Below are positions 1 through 8,467 of a stretch of DNA of 64,000 nt, one piece after another. The position numbers and the translations under genes were made by a program. The notes under the pieces are model-generated. The model made no database searches. It saw only the letters and a list, made by a program, of their open reading frames with translations, and had not been told where the DNA came from. The stretch's first letter is position 1. The number at the start of each line of letters is the position of its first letter. Source of the stretch: Citrobacter portucalensis (GTDB taxonomy: Bacteria > Pseudomonadota > Gammaproteobacteria > Enterobacterales > Enterobacteriaceae); assembly GCF_002042885.1 (NCBI RefSeq), contig NZ_MVFY01000001.1:434001-498000 (forward strand), in the 5' to 3' direction.

Positions 1-75
1 GATGGGAAAGTGCAGGAAAATAACCCCGCCCCATGCCGCCAGTTTGAGTAGCCAGGGTGCGCGTTCAGAGTGCAT
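1..75 (-). CDS. ydcV: YdcV, ABC transporter permease (5' end only)
   Basis: Only the first 25 codons lie in the window; the gene runs off the left edge. The translation begins [19 protein letters not shown], which matches the recalled start of YdcV, the second inner-membrane permease of the putrescine-type ABC importer YdcSTUV. The start ATG at 75 lies inside the last codons of ydcU, giving an 11-base overlap that suggests translational coupling. The first hydrophobic segment begins at about residue 9 and is cut by the edge. Identity rests on the N-terminus and on operon position. Confidence 0.9.
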   Translation of the reverse strand, partial: MHSERAPWLLKLAAWGGVIFLHFPI

Positions 76-1009
76 CGAAAGCTCCCAGACGCTTCACGAA
101 CGCCAGATACAGTGCGATTAACACAATCGGCACCAGAGTAAATGCCGCCGCCATCGGCATATTGCCGATCGCCCCTTGTTGCGAATACACCATGTTGCCG
201 ATGAAATAGCCCGGCGGTCCCACCAGTTGCGGCACAATAAAGTCACCCAACGTCAGAGAGAAGGTAAAGATTGAACCCGCTGCAATGCCCGGTATCGCCA
301 ATGGAAGCACCACATAGCGGAAGGTTTGACGCGGACGCGCGCCCAAATCAGCAGAAGCCTGTAACAGCGACGGCGGAAGTCTCTCCAGCGCGGCCTGTAC
401 TGGCAGGATCATAAACGGCAGCCAGATATAGACGAACACCAGGAAACGCCCTAACCCTGAAGTCGACAGCGTATTGCCGCCTACCGCAGGTAATGTCAGG
501 AACGAAAGCAGCAACGGCTCCAGCCCAAGGTGGGTTAAAAACCACTGCGCCACGCCGTCTTTAGCCAACAGCAGCGTCCACGCATAGGCTTTAACGATGT
601 AGCTGGCCCACATTGGCAACATTACGGCAATGTAAAAAAAAGCCTTCATTTTGCCGCTGGTATAGCGAGCCATATACCACGCCATCGGAAACGCCAGAAT
701 CGCGCTGGCGATGGTGACTGCTACCGCCATCGTCAGAGTGCGCAAAATGATGTCGTAGTTAGCGGGATTAAACAGCGCCTGCAAATTCGCCAGCGTCAGG
801 TCTGGTGTGACCGACATGGTGAAATCGTCGAAGGTATAAAAACCTTGCCACAACAGCGTCAGTAATGAGCCAAAGTAGACGATGCCAAACCACATCAGCG
901 GTCCGAGGAGCAGCAAAAACAACCCCAGCCCCGGATTACGCCAGAAGTAACCTGAGATCCGGTTCAGGTTGGTCGACTGTGGAGGCGAATGTAAGACGTT
1001 CATAGCCAT
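65..1009 (-). CDS. ydcU: YdcU, ABC transporter permease
   Basis: Inner-membrane permease subunit of the YdcSTUV importer (PotB/PotH-like family), which would form the channel with YdcV. The 314-residue protein has about six hydrophobic segments: one near residues 27-52, a group through 90-160, and others up to the C-terminus. The EAA-type loop that contacts the ATPase is visible near residue 215 ([21 protein letters not shown]). The length equals that of the E. coli protein. The start ATG at 1009 follows the ydcT stop with no gap, so the two are almost certainly translated together. ydcV overlaps its 3' end. Confidence 0.95.
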   Translation of the reverse strand: MAMNVLHSPPQSTNLNRISGYFWRNPGLGLFLLLLGPLMWFGIVYFGSLLTLLWQGFYTFDDFTMSVTPDLTLANLQALFNPANYDIILRTLTMAVAVTIASAILAFPMAWYMARYTSGKMKAFFYIAVMLPMWASYIVKAYAWTLLLAKDGVAQWFLTHLGLEPLLLSFLTLPAVGGNTLSTSGLGRFLVFVYIWLPFMILPVQAALERLPPSLLQASADLGARPRQTFRYVVLPLAIPGIAAGSIFTFSLTLGDFIVPQLVGPPGYFIGNMVYSQQGAIGNMPMAAAFTLVPIVLIALYLAFVKRLGAFDAL

Positions 1010-2026
1010 TCACCTCTCCTCAACCAGCGGTACCATCACGTCGCGTGACCAGGATGCCATCACCTGCTGACCTGGCGACAACGTTGACGGTAGCATTTCT
1101 CCCGTCAGGTTCGCCTGGCTAACCAGCAATTTTTCCCCTCCGGCGAGTTTTAGCTCAAACCGCGTCGCCGCCCCCTGATACTGCACCGCCTGAATAACCC
1201 CCCGGGCCTGGACTTCTCCCCCGGCATCATTCAAACGAATATGTTCCGGACGCAGGGAGAACATCCCCTGTAGCCCACAAACGTTCGCCGACATCGTCGC
1301 ATCGAAGACATTGGACGTCCCGACGAAACTTGCCACAAACGGCGTACGTGGACGCATATACAGTTCACGCGGAGAATCTACCTGTTCAATGCGACCGTTA
1401 TTAAACACCGCCACACGATCGGACATCGACAGGGCTTCCCCCTGATCGTGGGTAACAAAAATGAACGTGATGCCAAGAGATTGCTGTAATTTTTTCAGTT
1501 CCAGCTGCATCTGTTCACGCAATTTAAGATCCAATGCCCCGAGCGGCTCATCCAACAGCAGGACGCGCGGCTCATTGACCAGCGCCCGGGCAATCGCCAC
1601 GCGCTGACGTTGCCCACCGGAAAGCTGCGACGGTTTACGCTCATGCACAAAACCGAGTGCGACCTTATCCAGCGCTTCACGTGCTTTCGCGTGGCGCTGT
1701 TTTTTATCGATGCCTTTGACCATCAGCCCGTAGGCGACGTTGTCGAGAATCGACATGTGCGGGAACAACGCGTAATCCTGAAATACCGTATTGACGTCCC
1801 GTTCCCAGGGCGGCAATTCGCTGGCCTGCTTACCAAAAATGGTAATTGCGCCGCCTGACAGCTGCTCAAACCCGGCAATCAGGCGCAGACAAGTGGTCTT
1901 GCCGGAGCCGGATGGCCCCAGCATAGAGAAAAACTCACCGTCGTTAATCGCAATACTTACCCCATCAACTGCACGAACATCCCCATACAAACGCGAGACG
2001 TTATGAAACTCCACTGCGTACGTCAT
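1010..2026 (-). CDS. ydcT: YdcT, ABC transporter ATP-binding subunit
   Basis: ATPase of the putrescine/spermidine-type importer (PotA family). Walker A is GPSGSGKTT near residue 38, the ABC signature is LSGGQRQRVAIARAL near 135, and Walker B is RVLLLDEPLGALD. A C-terminal TOBE-like region of about 90 residues follows. The open frame continues about 69 codons upstream through the end of ydcS, but the family start MTYAVEF is at 2026, giving 338 residues as expected. It begins 16 bases after the ydcS stop and abuts ydcU. Confidence 0.95.
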   Translation of the reverse strand: MTYAVEFHNVSRLYGDVRAVDGVSIAINDGEFFSMLGPSGSGKTTCLRLIAGFEQLSGGAITIFGKQASELPPWERDVNTVFQDYALFPHMSILDNVAYGLMVKGIDKKQRHAKAREALDKVALGFVHERKPSQLSGGQRQRVAIARALVNEPRVLLLDEPLGALDLKLREQMQLELKKLQQSLGITFIFVTHDQGEALSMSDRVAVFNNGRIEQVDSPRELYMRPRTPFVASFVGTSNVFDATMSANVCGLQGMFSLRPEHIRLNDAGGEVQARGVIQAVQYQGAATRFELKLAGGEKLLVSQANLTGEMLPSTLSPGQQVMASWSRDVMVPLVEER

Positions 2027-2042
2027 AAAACCCCCAGTGGAA

Positions 2043-3188
2043 TTAACGACCGCCCATAATGGCGATGTAATCCTGCGTCCAGCGACTGTAAGGAACGAAT
2101 TTTCCACCTTCGGCAATCGGCGTTTTCCAGAAGGCAATTTTGTCAAAGTAGCTATAGCCGTTGGTTTCACAACCCTTTTCACCCAACAGAGGGCTGGCTT
2201 TACAACCTTCAGGCACCACTGGCAGAGAACCAAACCAGGCCGCTACGTCGCCCTGTACTTTCGGGGTTAATGACCAGTTCATCCATTTGTAAGCACAAAC
2301 CGGGTGTTTCGCTTCACTGTGCAGCATGGTGGTATCAGCCCATCCGGTAACCCCTTCTTTTGGGAAAACCGTGGCAATTGGCTGACCTTCGCCTTTCAAG
2401 GCGTTAGCCTGATAAGGCCAGGCGCTTGACGCCACCACGCCTTCGTTTTTGAAATCGCTCATTTGCACGGTGGTATCGTGCCAATAGCGATGGATCAGCG
2501 CGTGCTGATCGCTCAGGACTTTGATCACCGCCTGATACTGTTTTTCAGTGAGCTGATAGGGATCGGTAATACCCAACTGCGGCTGAGTGGCTTTAACGAA
2601 TAACGCGGCATCGGCAATATAGATCGGGCCATCGTAGGCCTGAACGCGCCCTTTATTGCTTTTCCCATCCTCAAGTTTTTGCTCAACAAACACCACGCTC
2701 CAGCTATCCGGCGGCGTTGGGAAAATTTTGGTGTTATACATCAGCAGGTTTGGTCCCCACTGGTACGGTGTGCCGTAAACTTTTCCGCCAACGTTAAACC
2801 ATTCGCCTTTTACCACGCGTGGATCGATGGTTTTCCAGTTAGGGATCAGCGCGGTATTAATTGGCTGAACGCGTTTTCCCATAATCAGGCGCAGTGAGGC
2901 ATCACCAGAAGCGGTAACCAGGTCGTAGCCGCCTTTTGCCATCAGGCTGACCATTTCATCAGATGTGGCTGCCGTTTTTACATTAACCGCGCAGCCGGTA
3001 TCTTTCTCAAACTGTGAGACCCAGTCATATTGCTTATCGGTTTGCCCACGTTCGATATAACCCGGCCAGGCAATAATATCCAGGCGGCCTTCCGGTTTAT
3101 CTAATGATGTGGGGGGTTCGGCTGCCTGCGCAGTCATCAGCGTCATACTGAGTGCGCACAGGCTACTGAGGGCAAACTGCTTGCTCAT
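2043..3188 (-). CDS. ydcS: YdcS, periplasmic polyamine-type binding protein
   Basis: Periplasmic solute-binding protein of the YdcSTUV system. The first 22 residues are a Sec signal peptide ending in an AQA-type cleavage site. The mature region is a PotD/PotF-type extracellular-binding fold (SBP family 1), with total length 381 as in E. coli. The E. coli homologue is linked to putrescine uptake and has also been reported to have poly-3-hydroxybutyrate synthase activity; neither can be read from this sequence. It is the first gene of the operon after the ydcR terminator, and E. coli ydcS is RpoS-dependent (recalled). Confidence 0.95.
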   Translation of the reverse strand: MSKQFALSSLCALSMTLMTAQAAEPPTSLDKPEGRLDIIAWPGYIERGQTDKQYDWVSQFEKDTGCAVNVKTAATSDEMVSLMAKGGYDLVTASGDASLRLIMGKRVQPINTALIPNWKTIDPRVVKGEWFNVGGKVYGTPYQWGPNLLMYNTKIFPTPPDSWSVVFVEQKLEDGKSNKGRVQAYDGPIYIADAALFVKATQPQLGITDPYQLTEKQYQAVIKVLSDQHALIHRYWHDTTVQMSDFKNEGVVASSAWPYQANALKGEGQPIATVFPKEGVTGWADTTMLHSEAKHPVCAYKWMNWSLTPKVQGDVAAWFGSLPVVPEGCKASPLLGEKGCETNGYSYFDKIAFWKTPIAEGGKFVPYSRWTQDYIAIMGGR

Positions 3189-3477
3189 AACGTCTTACTC
3201 CTGTCTAAAAAATATTGAGCGGCAGCCTTGCCGTAAATATATGTCCTTTTCTAAAAATAGTCGGGGTGTTGTAAGCGTTCCTGCTGGCGCAAGGAAATTT
3301 AATCAGGTTGTGAGCTAACGCTCATTACGCTACAGACTCTGACCTGGGGGTAATCTTCTGGAGTATAGACAAGGAGTTAGACGCAGAGGTGGCAATAGTA
3401 ATAACTATTGATATTTTGTATGGACGCACCCGATATAAATAATACCGTGGTTCAGCATTCACTATTTCGAAAATAAG
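3189..3477. promoter_or_regulatory. Upstream region of the ydcSTUV operon
   Basis: This non-coding stretch between ydcS and the ydcR terminator must hold the operon promoter and any YdcR site. It is AT-rich near the ydcR side. The bases before the ydcS ATG give a good AGGAGT-type ribosome binding site. No single convincing sigma-70 pair could be picked by eye. Confidence 0.5.
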
Positions 3478-3510
3478 AACACGCTATTCATTTATATTGA
3501 ATAGCGCGTT
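3478..3510 (-). terminator. Terminator downstream of ydcR
   Basis: On the minus strand a stem CGCTATTC/GAATAGCG, extended by flanking bases, encloses an AT loop and is followed by a T-rich run (TGTTCTTATTTT). It lies directly after the ydcR stop and separates ydcR from ydcSTUV. Confidence 0.75.
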
Positions 3511-3515
3511 ATGGT

Positions 3516-4925
3516 TTATTTCATCATTTCACGAATTAATTTACCAAGCTGTTTTACGGCCTGCTCTTCGCGATCTCCCCAGTGCCATGCAGTATTAAAA
3601 CGAAAAAAACGTGTCCAGCTTCCCGAGGTCGAGAACATTTTCCCCGGCGCAATACTGATGTGGTGTGCCAGCGCATGGGTACTGAGCACACCGGCATCAA
3701 GCGGTTCCGGCAGCTCCAGCCACAGAAAATAACCACTGTCGTTGTGGTGAATTTTGACTTCCGCCGGAAGATGACGCAGCAGCGTTTGCCAGGCCTGTTG
3801 TTTACGTTCCGCCAGTTGCCGACGCAAGCGCCGTAAATGCGCGTCATAGCGCCGGGTTGAAAGATAATCAACAAGGGCAAGCTGCATGGGCGAACTGGTA
3901 GATAAGGTGCTCATTAGCTGGAGTCGCTGAATACGCCGGGCATGTTTCCCTGCTGCCACCCAGCCAATACGAAATCCTGGTACCAGACACTTCGAGAAGG
4001 ACGAACAATGCAGAACGCTGTCGGCGCGATCCCAGGCTTTGGCGGGCAACGGTTTTTCGCGGCCAAAGTACAGCTCGCTGTAAACATCATCTTCAATCAG
4101 TATTACGTGGTATTTTTCCAGCAAGGCAACCAGACGCGCCTTTTTCTCTGCGCTGAGCGTAAAACCCAGTGGATTTTGGCTGTTTGTCATTAGCCAGCAA
4201 GCTTTTACCGGGTACTCCTGCAACGCCTGCTCCAGCGCGGTGAGATCGATTCCCTCTTTTACGTCGGTGGCAATCGAAAGCGCCTTCAGACGTAATCGCT
4301 CCAGGGCCTGCAACGCCCCGTAAAAACAGGGGTTTTCGACAATTACCCAATCACCCGGTTCGGTGACTGCTTGCAGGCTCAGGTTGAGGGCTTCCATCGC
4401 GCCGGTGGTGATGACGATTTCGTCCGGTGAAATGGTCATCCCCTGTTGAGCATAGCGACGGGCAATGGCATGACGCAGCTCAGCATTCCCCGGCGGCAGG
4501 TTTTCAATCACGCTCATGGCGGTGGCAGTTTTACTCACCTGCGCCAACGAGCGGTTCAACTGCTGAAGTGGAAACAGACGCGGGTCGGGGAATGCGGAGG
4601 CAAAGGGCATCACTGACGCATCCCGGCTGGCCTGCAACATATCAAAAATGTAGGTATTGATATCCACCGCTTCATCGCGCATGACCTGCACCTGCGGCGC
4701 AGCAAATTCACGTTCGGGGCGCGCGGCGACATAATAACCAGACTGCGGTCGGGCAATAATTCGCCCCTGGCTTTCCAGCAACTGGTATGCGTGTCCGACG
4801 GTCATAAAACTCATTCCGCTGCTGACCACCTGCTCACGCAAGGATGGCAAGCGATCGCCTGGCTGCCATACGCCAGACGCAATTTGATCGCGAATTTGCT
4901 CTGCCAGTCGCTGGTACTTTTTCAT
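3516..4925 (-). CDS. ydcR: YdcR, MocR-type (GntR-HTH/aminotransferase) regulator
   Basis: Transcription factor with an N-terminal GntR winged helix (residues about 1-70) fused to a fold-type I aminotransferase-like domain (about 100-469). The PLP lysine lies in SSFSKCLVPGFRIGW, and NPLGF and the IEDDVYSEL aspartate motif are present. The length of 469 fits E. coli YdcR. It lies just upstream of ydcSTUV in the same direction, and MocR proteins usually control neighbouring genes, so it probably senses a PLP-reactive amine or aldehyde linked to polyamine use. Two inverted repeats in its leader (4933-4986 and 4998-5017) are candidate operators. Confidence 0.95.
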   Translation of the reverse strand: MKKYQRLAEQIRDQIASGVWQPGDRLPSLREQVVSSGMSFMTVGHAYQLLESQGRIIARPQSGYYVAARPEREFAAPQVQVMRDEAVDINTYIFDMLQASRDASVMPFASAFPDPRLFPLQQLNRSLAQVSKTATAMSVIENLPPGNAELRHAIARRYAQQGMTISPDEIVITTGAMEALNLSLQAVTEPGDWVIVENPCFYGALQALERLRLKALSIATDVKEGIDLTALEQALQEYPVKACWLMTNSQNPLGFTLSAEKKARLVALLEKYHVILIEDDVYSELYFGREKPLPAKAWDRADSVLHCSSFSKCLVPGFRIGWVAAGKHARRIQRLQLMSTLSTSSPMQLALVDYLSTRRYDAHLRRLRRQLAERKQQAWQTLLRHLPAEVKIHHNDSGYFLWLELPEPLDAGVLSTHALAHHISIAPGKMFSTSGSWTRFFRFNTAWHWGDREEQAVKQLGKLIREMMK

Positions 4926-4932
4926 TTTTCGT

Positions 4933-5017
4933 CCTGATTACCGGTGTCGGTGACAACCACTGTGTATATCAGTTTACATAATCAGGGTATTTTATTTAAC
5001 TGTTATAGTTAACAGTT
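4933..5017. promoter_or_regulatory. Inverted repeats upstream of ydcR (candidate operator)
   Basis: CCTGATTA at 4933-4940 is repeated inverted as TAATCAGG at 4979-4986. A perfect palindrome AACTGTTA-TAGT-TAACAGTT spans 4998-5017, directly after the hicB remnant stop. Paired repeats of this kind are common at MocR and GntR promoters. The second palindrome could also serve as a weak terminator, although it lacks a clean T-tract. Confidence 0.5.
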
Positions 5018-5326
5018 TTACAACATCGTTAATGACAGTTCTTTGCCTACGGCGCGCACAGCTATCTGCACTGCATCAATTTTTGTCGCGAGATTTAAAT
5101 CGAATAAGCGAGTAATTTCCTGCTTAGACCTGCCGATCCTGTTTGCCAACTCCTGCTGGGTGATATTGGATTCAAGAAAGACATTTAACAACAGAACCTT
5201 AGACGCAACGCTCAGTGGTATTTCCACATAGTCAGTTTCAGTACCTACTGCAGAAGGTAAAGGAATCGGTTCGTTATCGTCGAAGTGACCAATGCGGCTT
5301 GCGCAGCCTGCGTCATTTGACACCAT
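5018..5326 (-). pseudogene. hicB: HicB antitoxin remnant (C-terminal DNA-binding half)
   Basis: From about residue 17 (FDDNEPIPLPS) to the end, this 102-residue frame follows the C-terminal half of E. coli HicB: an edge strand and an HTH (QQELANRIGRSKQEITRLFDL) that binds the hicAB promoter. Full HicB is about 138 residues. The N-terminal HicA-neutralising domain is missing. Just upstream, degraded echoes of it appear: CGTTAT for RY, then an AACTCC...CCT...ATGGTG pattern like TPAPEGGYMVS, but out of frame and shortened. No intact hicA is seen in the next 300 bases. The locus therefore looks like a dead hicAB module at its usual place between ydcR and yncJ. A short DNA-binding protein from the ATG at 5326 could still be made. 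Confidence 0.75.
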
Positions 5327-5634
5327 AGGGATTCCTACCGGAGTTTTTGCTTTCTATAACGTAACCTGCTTTCGCTTTTGTGGTTTTCGCAGTAACCGGA
5401 ACAAAGCAACTGCAATTTCTTCAAATCCCACAGGGAGTATTTAACGACACACCGAAAGTGAGAGGTTGCCGATGGAGTTTGCGGAAAAATATCCACAGAT
5501 AACCAGAGAGTTACCAGCATGAAAATTCAATTAATTAGGCTAAATGAATTTGTTACATCTAATTATTTACTCATTAGTTTCGATTCAGTACACTGCCAGA
5601 TGAAAATGTCTGGCAACCGATAAGAGATTAGTAA
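5327..5634. other. Decayed hicA/hicB 5' region
   Basis: No convincing gene. The minus strand upstream of the hicB remnant, where hicA should lie, is broken in all three frames. A 61-codon open frame at 5335-5520 resembles neither HicA nor any family I know. The sequence is AT-rich toward 5520-5634 and contains the leader of the small membrane protein that begins at 5635. Confidence 0.5.
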
Positions 5635-5850
5635 ATGAAACAAGTATTATCTTTCTTAATCTGGGTTGGGATCGCTTTAGCAGCATTCTTAGCAATAACA
5701 TCAACATTATCAAATGTAATACTAATGTTTAGTGCTTATCCTGATTCTATCGGGGATAAATATGCTTACATGTTTATATTTGGACGTTGGACATTTACTG
5801 TGGCAATGATTCTTACTTGCTGGTTGCTTTATCGCCTGTCAAAAAATTGA
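5635..5850 (+). CDS. Unrecognised 71-residue two-segment membrane protein
   Basis: Not recognised. The product has two hydrophobic segments (about residues 5-30 and 44-66) joined by a short loop (AYPDSIGDKYA), with a basic C-terminus, so it is probably an inner-membrane protein. An AAGAGA motif 8-10 bases before the ATG serves as a ribosome binding site. Base composition is clearly more AT-rich than flanking core genes. It ends four bases from the end of the convergent 216-residue gene. Convergent arrangement with a membrane-active partner is how immunity genes of pore-forming colicins lie, so an immunity role is possible but unproven. Confidence 0.6.
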   Translation: MKQVLSFLIWVGIALAAFLAITSTLSNVILMFSAYPDSIGDKYAYMFIFGRWTFTVAMILTCWLLYRLSKN

Positions 5851-5854
5851 TGAG

Positions 5855-6505
5855 CTACACCCCCTTGAAAAAATACTCTACCGCCTGTTTGAACAAAGCC
5901 GGATTTTCTTTTGATAATCTGGTTGCTTTCTCAAATGGCTCAACCCGCTCCTGAATAGCAAAATAGAGAAGATCTAAATCTCCCAAGTCCTTAAGCTTCC
6001 GGTAAACTTCATAGTTTGATATTTTTAGGTATCTCGAAGCATGTATAGCACTTGATACTCCACCACCAATCATTAACAATGTGCTGACCGACATACTAAA
6101 AGCAATAGACACGGTGATCCGTGAAGAGATTAAGGCTCCAATTTTTAAACCAGAAAGTTCACCGAAAGTATAACTACCCAATGTAGAAGCTACAGTGTCT
6201 TTTGCTACATTTGTTACGATATCAGATAAATTAACGTGCTGCATGAAACCATCAATGAATACATTGACCGCTTTTTCCACAATGTTAATATTTTTCGTTG
6301 ATGTTGCCCGCTTCACTAGTCCCGCAATCCTCATATTATCATCCATATTTTGCCGCCTGTCATCGGTATGGATAAAATCGGATGCGAGAGAATACAAGTC
6401 TACAGGAAAGTGAATCAAGCCTTTAATGTATGCAACCAGCATCCCTTCATTTTCTAAATTCAGAGCTGAGAGCATTTCCTTTGCCAAATCTTTTGCGTAT
6501 CCCAT
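5855..6505 (-). CDS. Unrecognised 216-residue protein with central hydrophobic hairpin
   Basis: Not recognised. The start is supported by an AAGGG ribosome binding site directly before the ATG. There is no signal peptide. Residues 1-100 are predicted helical and amphipathic. Residues 116-157 form a long Gly/Ser/Ala-rich hydrophobic stretch (ISSRITVSIAFSMSVSTLL, then MIGGGVSSAIHA) that could make a membrane hairpin. The last 55 residues are charged and helical. The sequence is AT-rich and lies between the dead hicB and other decayed DNA, suggesting acquired material. A membrane-inserting effector or bacteriocin-like protein with the convergent 71-residue protein as partner is one reading; an ordinary membrane protein is the alternative. 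Confidence 0.65.
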   Translation of the reverse strand: MGYAKDLAKEMLSALNLENEGMLVAYIKGLIHFPVDLYSLASDFIHTDDRRQNMDDNMRIAGLVKRATSTKNINIVEKAVNVFIDGFMQHVNLSDIVTNVAKDTVASTLGSYTFGELSGLKIGALISSRITVSIAFSMSVSTLLMIGGGVSSAIHASRYLKISNYEVYRKLKDLGDLDLLYFAIQERVEPFEKATRLSKENPALFKQAVEYFFKGV

Positions 6506-7063
6506 CCCTTAAGGTCCATGTGGTATTATTTTAAACACAATCATAGAGATCATCTTATGTACATTCCATAATTAGACAGCTCGTGACTGTCCATTTTAAG
6601 AATAATGCTCACCAGAGATAAAAATTCCAGGCAGGTACCGGCGGTTCCGCTGTTGGTCGCGGATCACCATGTTCATTTCAGTCTGATTGACACGATAACC
6701 GGATGTCACCCGAAGCTCAGTGATGCCATTCGCCCTCTTTCCCTCACTACACCGTCACGAGAACTCAACCGTATGAATGCCGTCGTCGCTATGCCAGCTA
6801 GCTGGCGGTAATGCAAGGACAACGCGGCACGCAGGACTGCTGGGTCATAAATCGGCCAAAATGACCGAGAAATATCACAATGAAAGGAATGATAGTTGGG
6901 TGATTCTGGCGATTTAATTTTAGCCATTATTGGGGAGGAGTTTTGGGGAAGGCCCATAACAGTCGGGTAACTGTTATGGTTAAAAAGAACTGTTCTGTTT
7001 CTGCCTTCCATTGCTCCTCAGACTTAGAATTGCGCTAAATCAATTTTGCCTGCGGAGTTAAGC
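6506..7063. other. Non-coding stretch with traces of broken coding sequence
   Basis: No intact gene is seen. On the minus strand, one frame from 6754 down to a stop at 6596 gives 52 residues that look protein-like (for example NGITELRVTSGYRVNQTEM and RDQQRNRRYLPGIFIS) but has no start. Upstream in the same frame a TGA closes another protein-like run ending SDDGIHTVEFS. This looks like the tail of a decayed gene I cannot name. The right end holds the cyxA leader. Confidence 0.45.
6596..6754 (-). pseudogene. Possible gene remnant of unknown family
   Basis: A 52-codon open stretch without a start codon, closed by TAA at 6596. Residue composition and the phrase GYRVNQTEMNMVIRDQQRNR look like real coding sequence. 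The frame is broken upstream by a TGA at 6755-6757, beyond which a second plausible stretch continues. Family not recognised. Confidence 0.3.
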
Positions 7064-8467
7064 ATGTTCGGTCTTGACGCGTTTCACCTGGCAAGGATCC
7101 AGTTCGCGTTTACGGTATCCTTTCACATCATCTTTCCGGCTATTACTATCGGGCTCGCCAGTTATCTGGCTGTGCTGGAAGGGCTATGGCTAAAAACGAA
7201 AAATCCCACCTGGCGATCGCTTTACCATTTCTGGTCGAAAATATTCGCCGTAAATTTTGGTATGGGTGTAGTTTCCGGGCTGGTGATGGCTTATCAGTTC
7301 GGCACCAACTGGAGTGGTTTTTCCGAGTTCGCCGGGAGTATCACTGGGCCGTTACTGACCTATGAAGTATTAACCGCCTTCTTCCTCGAAGCTGGTTTCC
7401 TTGGGGTGATGTTGTTTGGCTGGAATCGGGTTGGTCCAGGACTTCACTTCTTTGCCACCTGCATGGTCGCACTGGGTACCATTATTTCAACCTTCTGGAT
7501 CCTCGCCTCCAACAGCTGGATGCAGACACCGCAAGGCTATGAAATAGTTAACGGCCAGGTCGTTCCCGTCGACTGGTTCGCCGTTATTTTCAATCCTTCA
7601 TTCCCCTATCGTCTGCTGCATATGTCGGTTGCCGCCTTCCTGAGCAGCGCGTTGTTTGTTGCTGCCTCGGGGGCATGGCATTTGCTGCGCGGGAATAACA
7701 CACCAGCAATTCGAGCGATGTTTTCGATGGCGCTGTGGATGACATTAATCGTCGCTCCACTGCAGGCCTTGATTGGCGATATGCACGGTTTGAATACGCT
7801 GAAGCATCAGCCGGCAAAAATTGCTGCGATTGAAGGACACTGGGAAAATCGCCCCGGTGAACCGACTCCGCTGCTGCTGTTCGGCTGGCCGGATATGGAG
7901 CAGGAACGCACCCGCTATGGGCTGGAAATCCCGGCGCTGGGCAGTCTGATCCTGACCCATAGTCTGGACAAACAGGTCCCGGCCCTAAAAGAGTTTCCTA
8001 AAGAAGACAGGCCCAACTCCACCATGGTGTTCTGGTCGTTTCGCATAATGGCCGGGCTAGGCATGCTGATGATCCTGTTGGGCGCGTTTGCCCTGTGGCT
8101 GCGCTTTAAGCAGCGTTTATACACCTCGCGCCCTTTTCTGCGCTTTGCCTTATGGATGGGTCCTTCCGGTCTGATTGCCATCCTTGCCGGTTGGGTGACC
8201 ACTGAAGTTGGCCGTCAGCCGTGGGTGGTTTACGGTCTGCAACGTACGGCGGATGCGGTTTCTGCACATGGCGATTTACATATGAGCATCAGCCTGCTGT
8301 CCTTCTTTGTGGTGTACAGCTCAGTGTTTGGCGTGGGTTACAGCTACATGATCCGCCTGATCCGTAAAGGGCCACAGGAAGATGACCCGACTATTCCGCC
8401 AACAGGCACGCCTGCCCGGCCGCTTTCAGCCGCCGTCCTCGATTCTCAACCGGAGGCACATCGCTAA
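7064..8467 (+). CDS. cyxA: Cytochrome bd-type quinol oxidase subunit I (CioA/CyxA type)
   Basis: Heme-bearing subunit of a bd-type terminal oxidase. The family His ligand is H21, the b558 ligands are in RLLHMS and GDLHMS, and the signature GWVTTEVGRQPW is present. The quinol loop is short and keeps the K-I-A-A-I-E motif, as in the cyanide-insensitive (CIO) branch; the length is 467 residues, against about 520 for CydA. The frame opens at a TTG 18 bases upstream, but the ATG at 7064 has GGAG at good spacing and gives the usual MFGLDAFHLARIQF start. It overlaps cyxB by TAATG. Salmonella has a similar second oxidase, cyxAB. The housekeeping cydAB is not in this window. Confidence 0.9.
   Translation: MFGLDAFHLARIQFAFTVSFHIIFPAITIGLASYLAVLEGLWLKTKNPTWRSLYHFWSKIFAVNFGMGVVSGLVMAYQFGTNWSGFSEFAGSITGPLLTYEVLTAFFLEAGFLGVMLFGWNRVGPGLHFFATCMVALGTIISTFWILASNSWMQTPQGYEIVNGQVVPVDWFAVIFNPSFPYRLLHMSVAAFLSSALFVAASGAWHLLRGNNTPAIRAMFSMALWMTLIVAPLQALIGDMHGLNTLKHQPAKIAAIEGHWENRPGEPTPLLLFGWPDMEQERTRYGLEIPALGSLILTHSLDKQVPALKEFPKEDRPNSTMVFWSFRIMAGLGMLMILLGAFALWLRFKQRLYTSRPFLRFALWMGPSGLIAILAGWVTTEVGRQPWVVYGLQRTADAVSAHGDLHMSISLLSFFVVYSSVFGVGYSYMIRLIRKGPQEDDPTIPPTGTPARPLSAAVLDSQPEAHR

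Noticed and set aside
1010-2233. A 407-codon version of YdcT
   Set aside because: The first 69 codons overlap the end of ydcS and do not match the family; the ATG at 2026 gives the normal ABC ATPase start.
5335-5520. A 61-codon minus-strand frame as a possible HicA toxin
   Set aside because: It lacks the HicA double-stranded-RNA-binding-like motif and His residue, and does not align with HicA beyond chance echoes.
6706-7011. A 101-codon minus-strand frame upstream of cyxA
   Set aside because: Spans what appears to be decayed DNA in the wrong frame relative to the protein-like remnants; no ribosome site or family.
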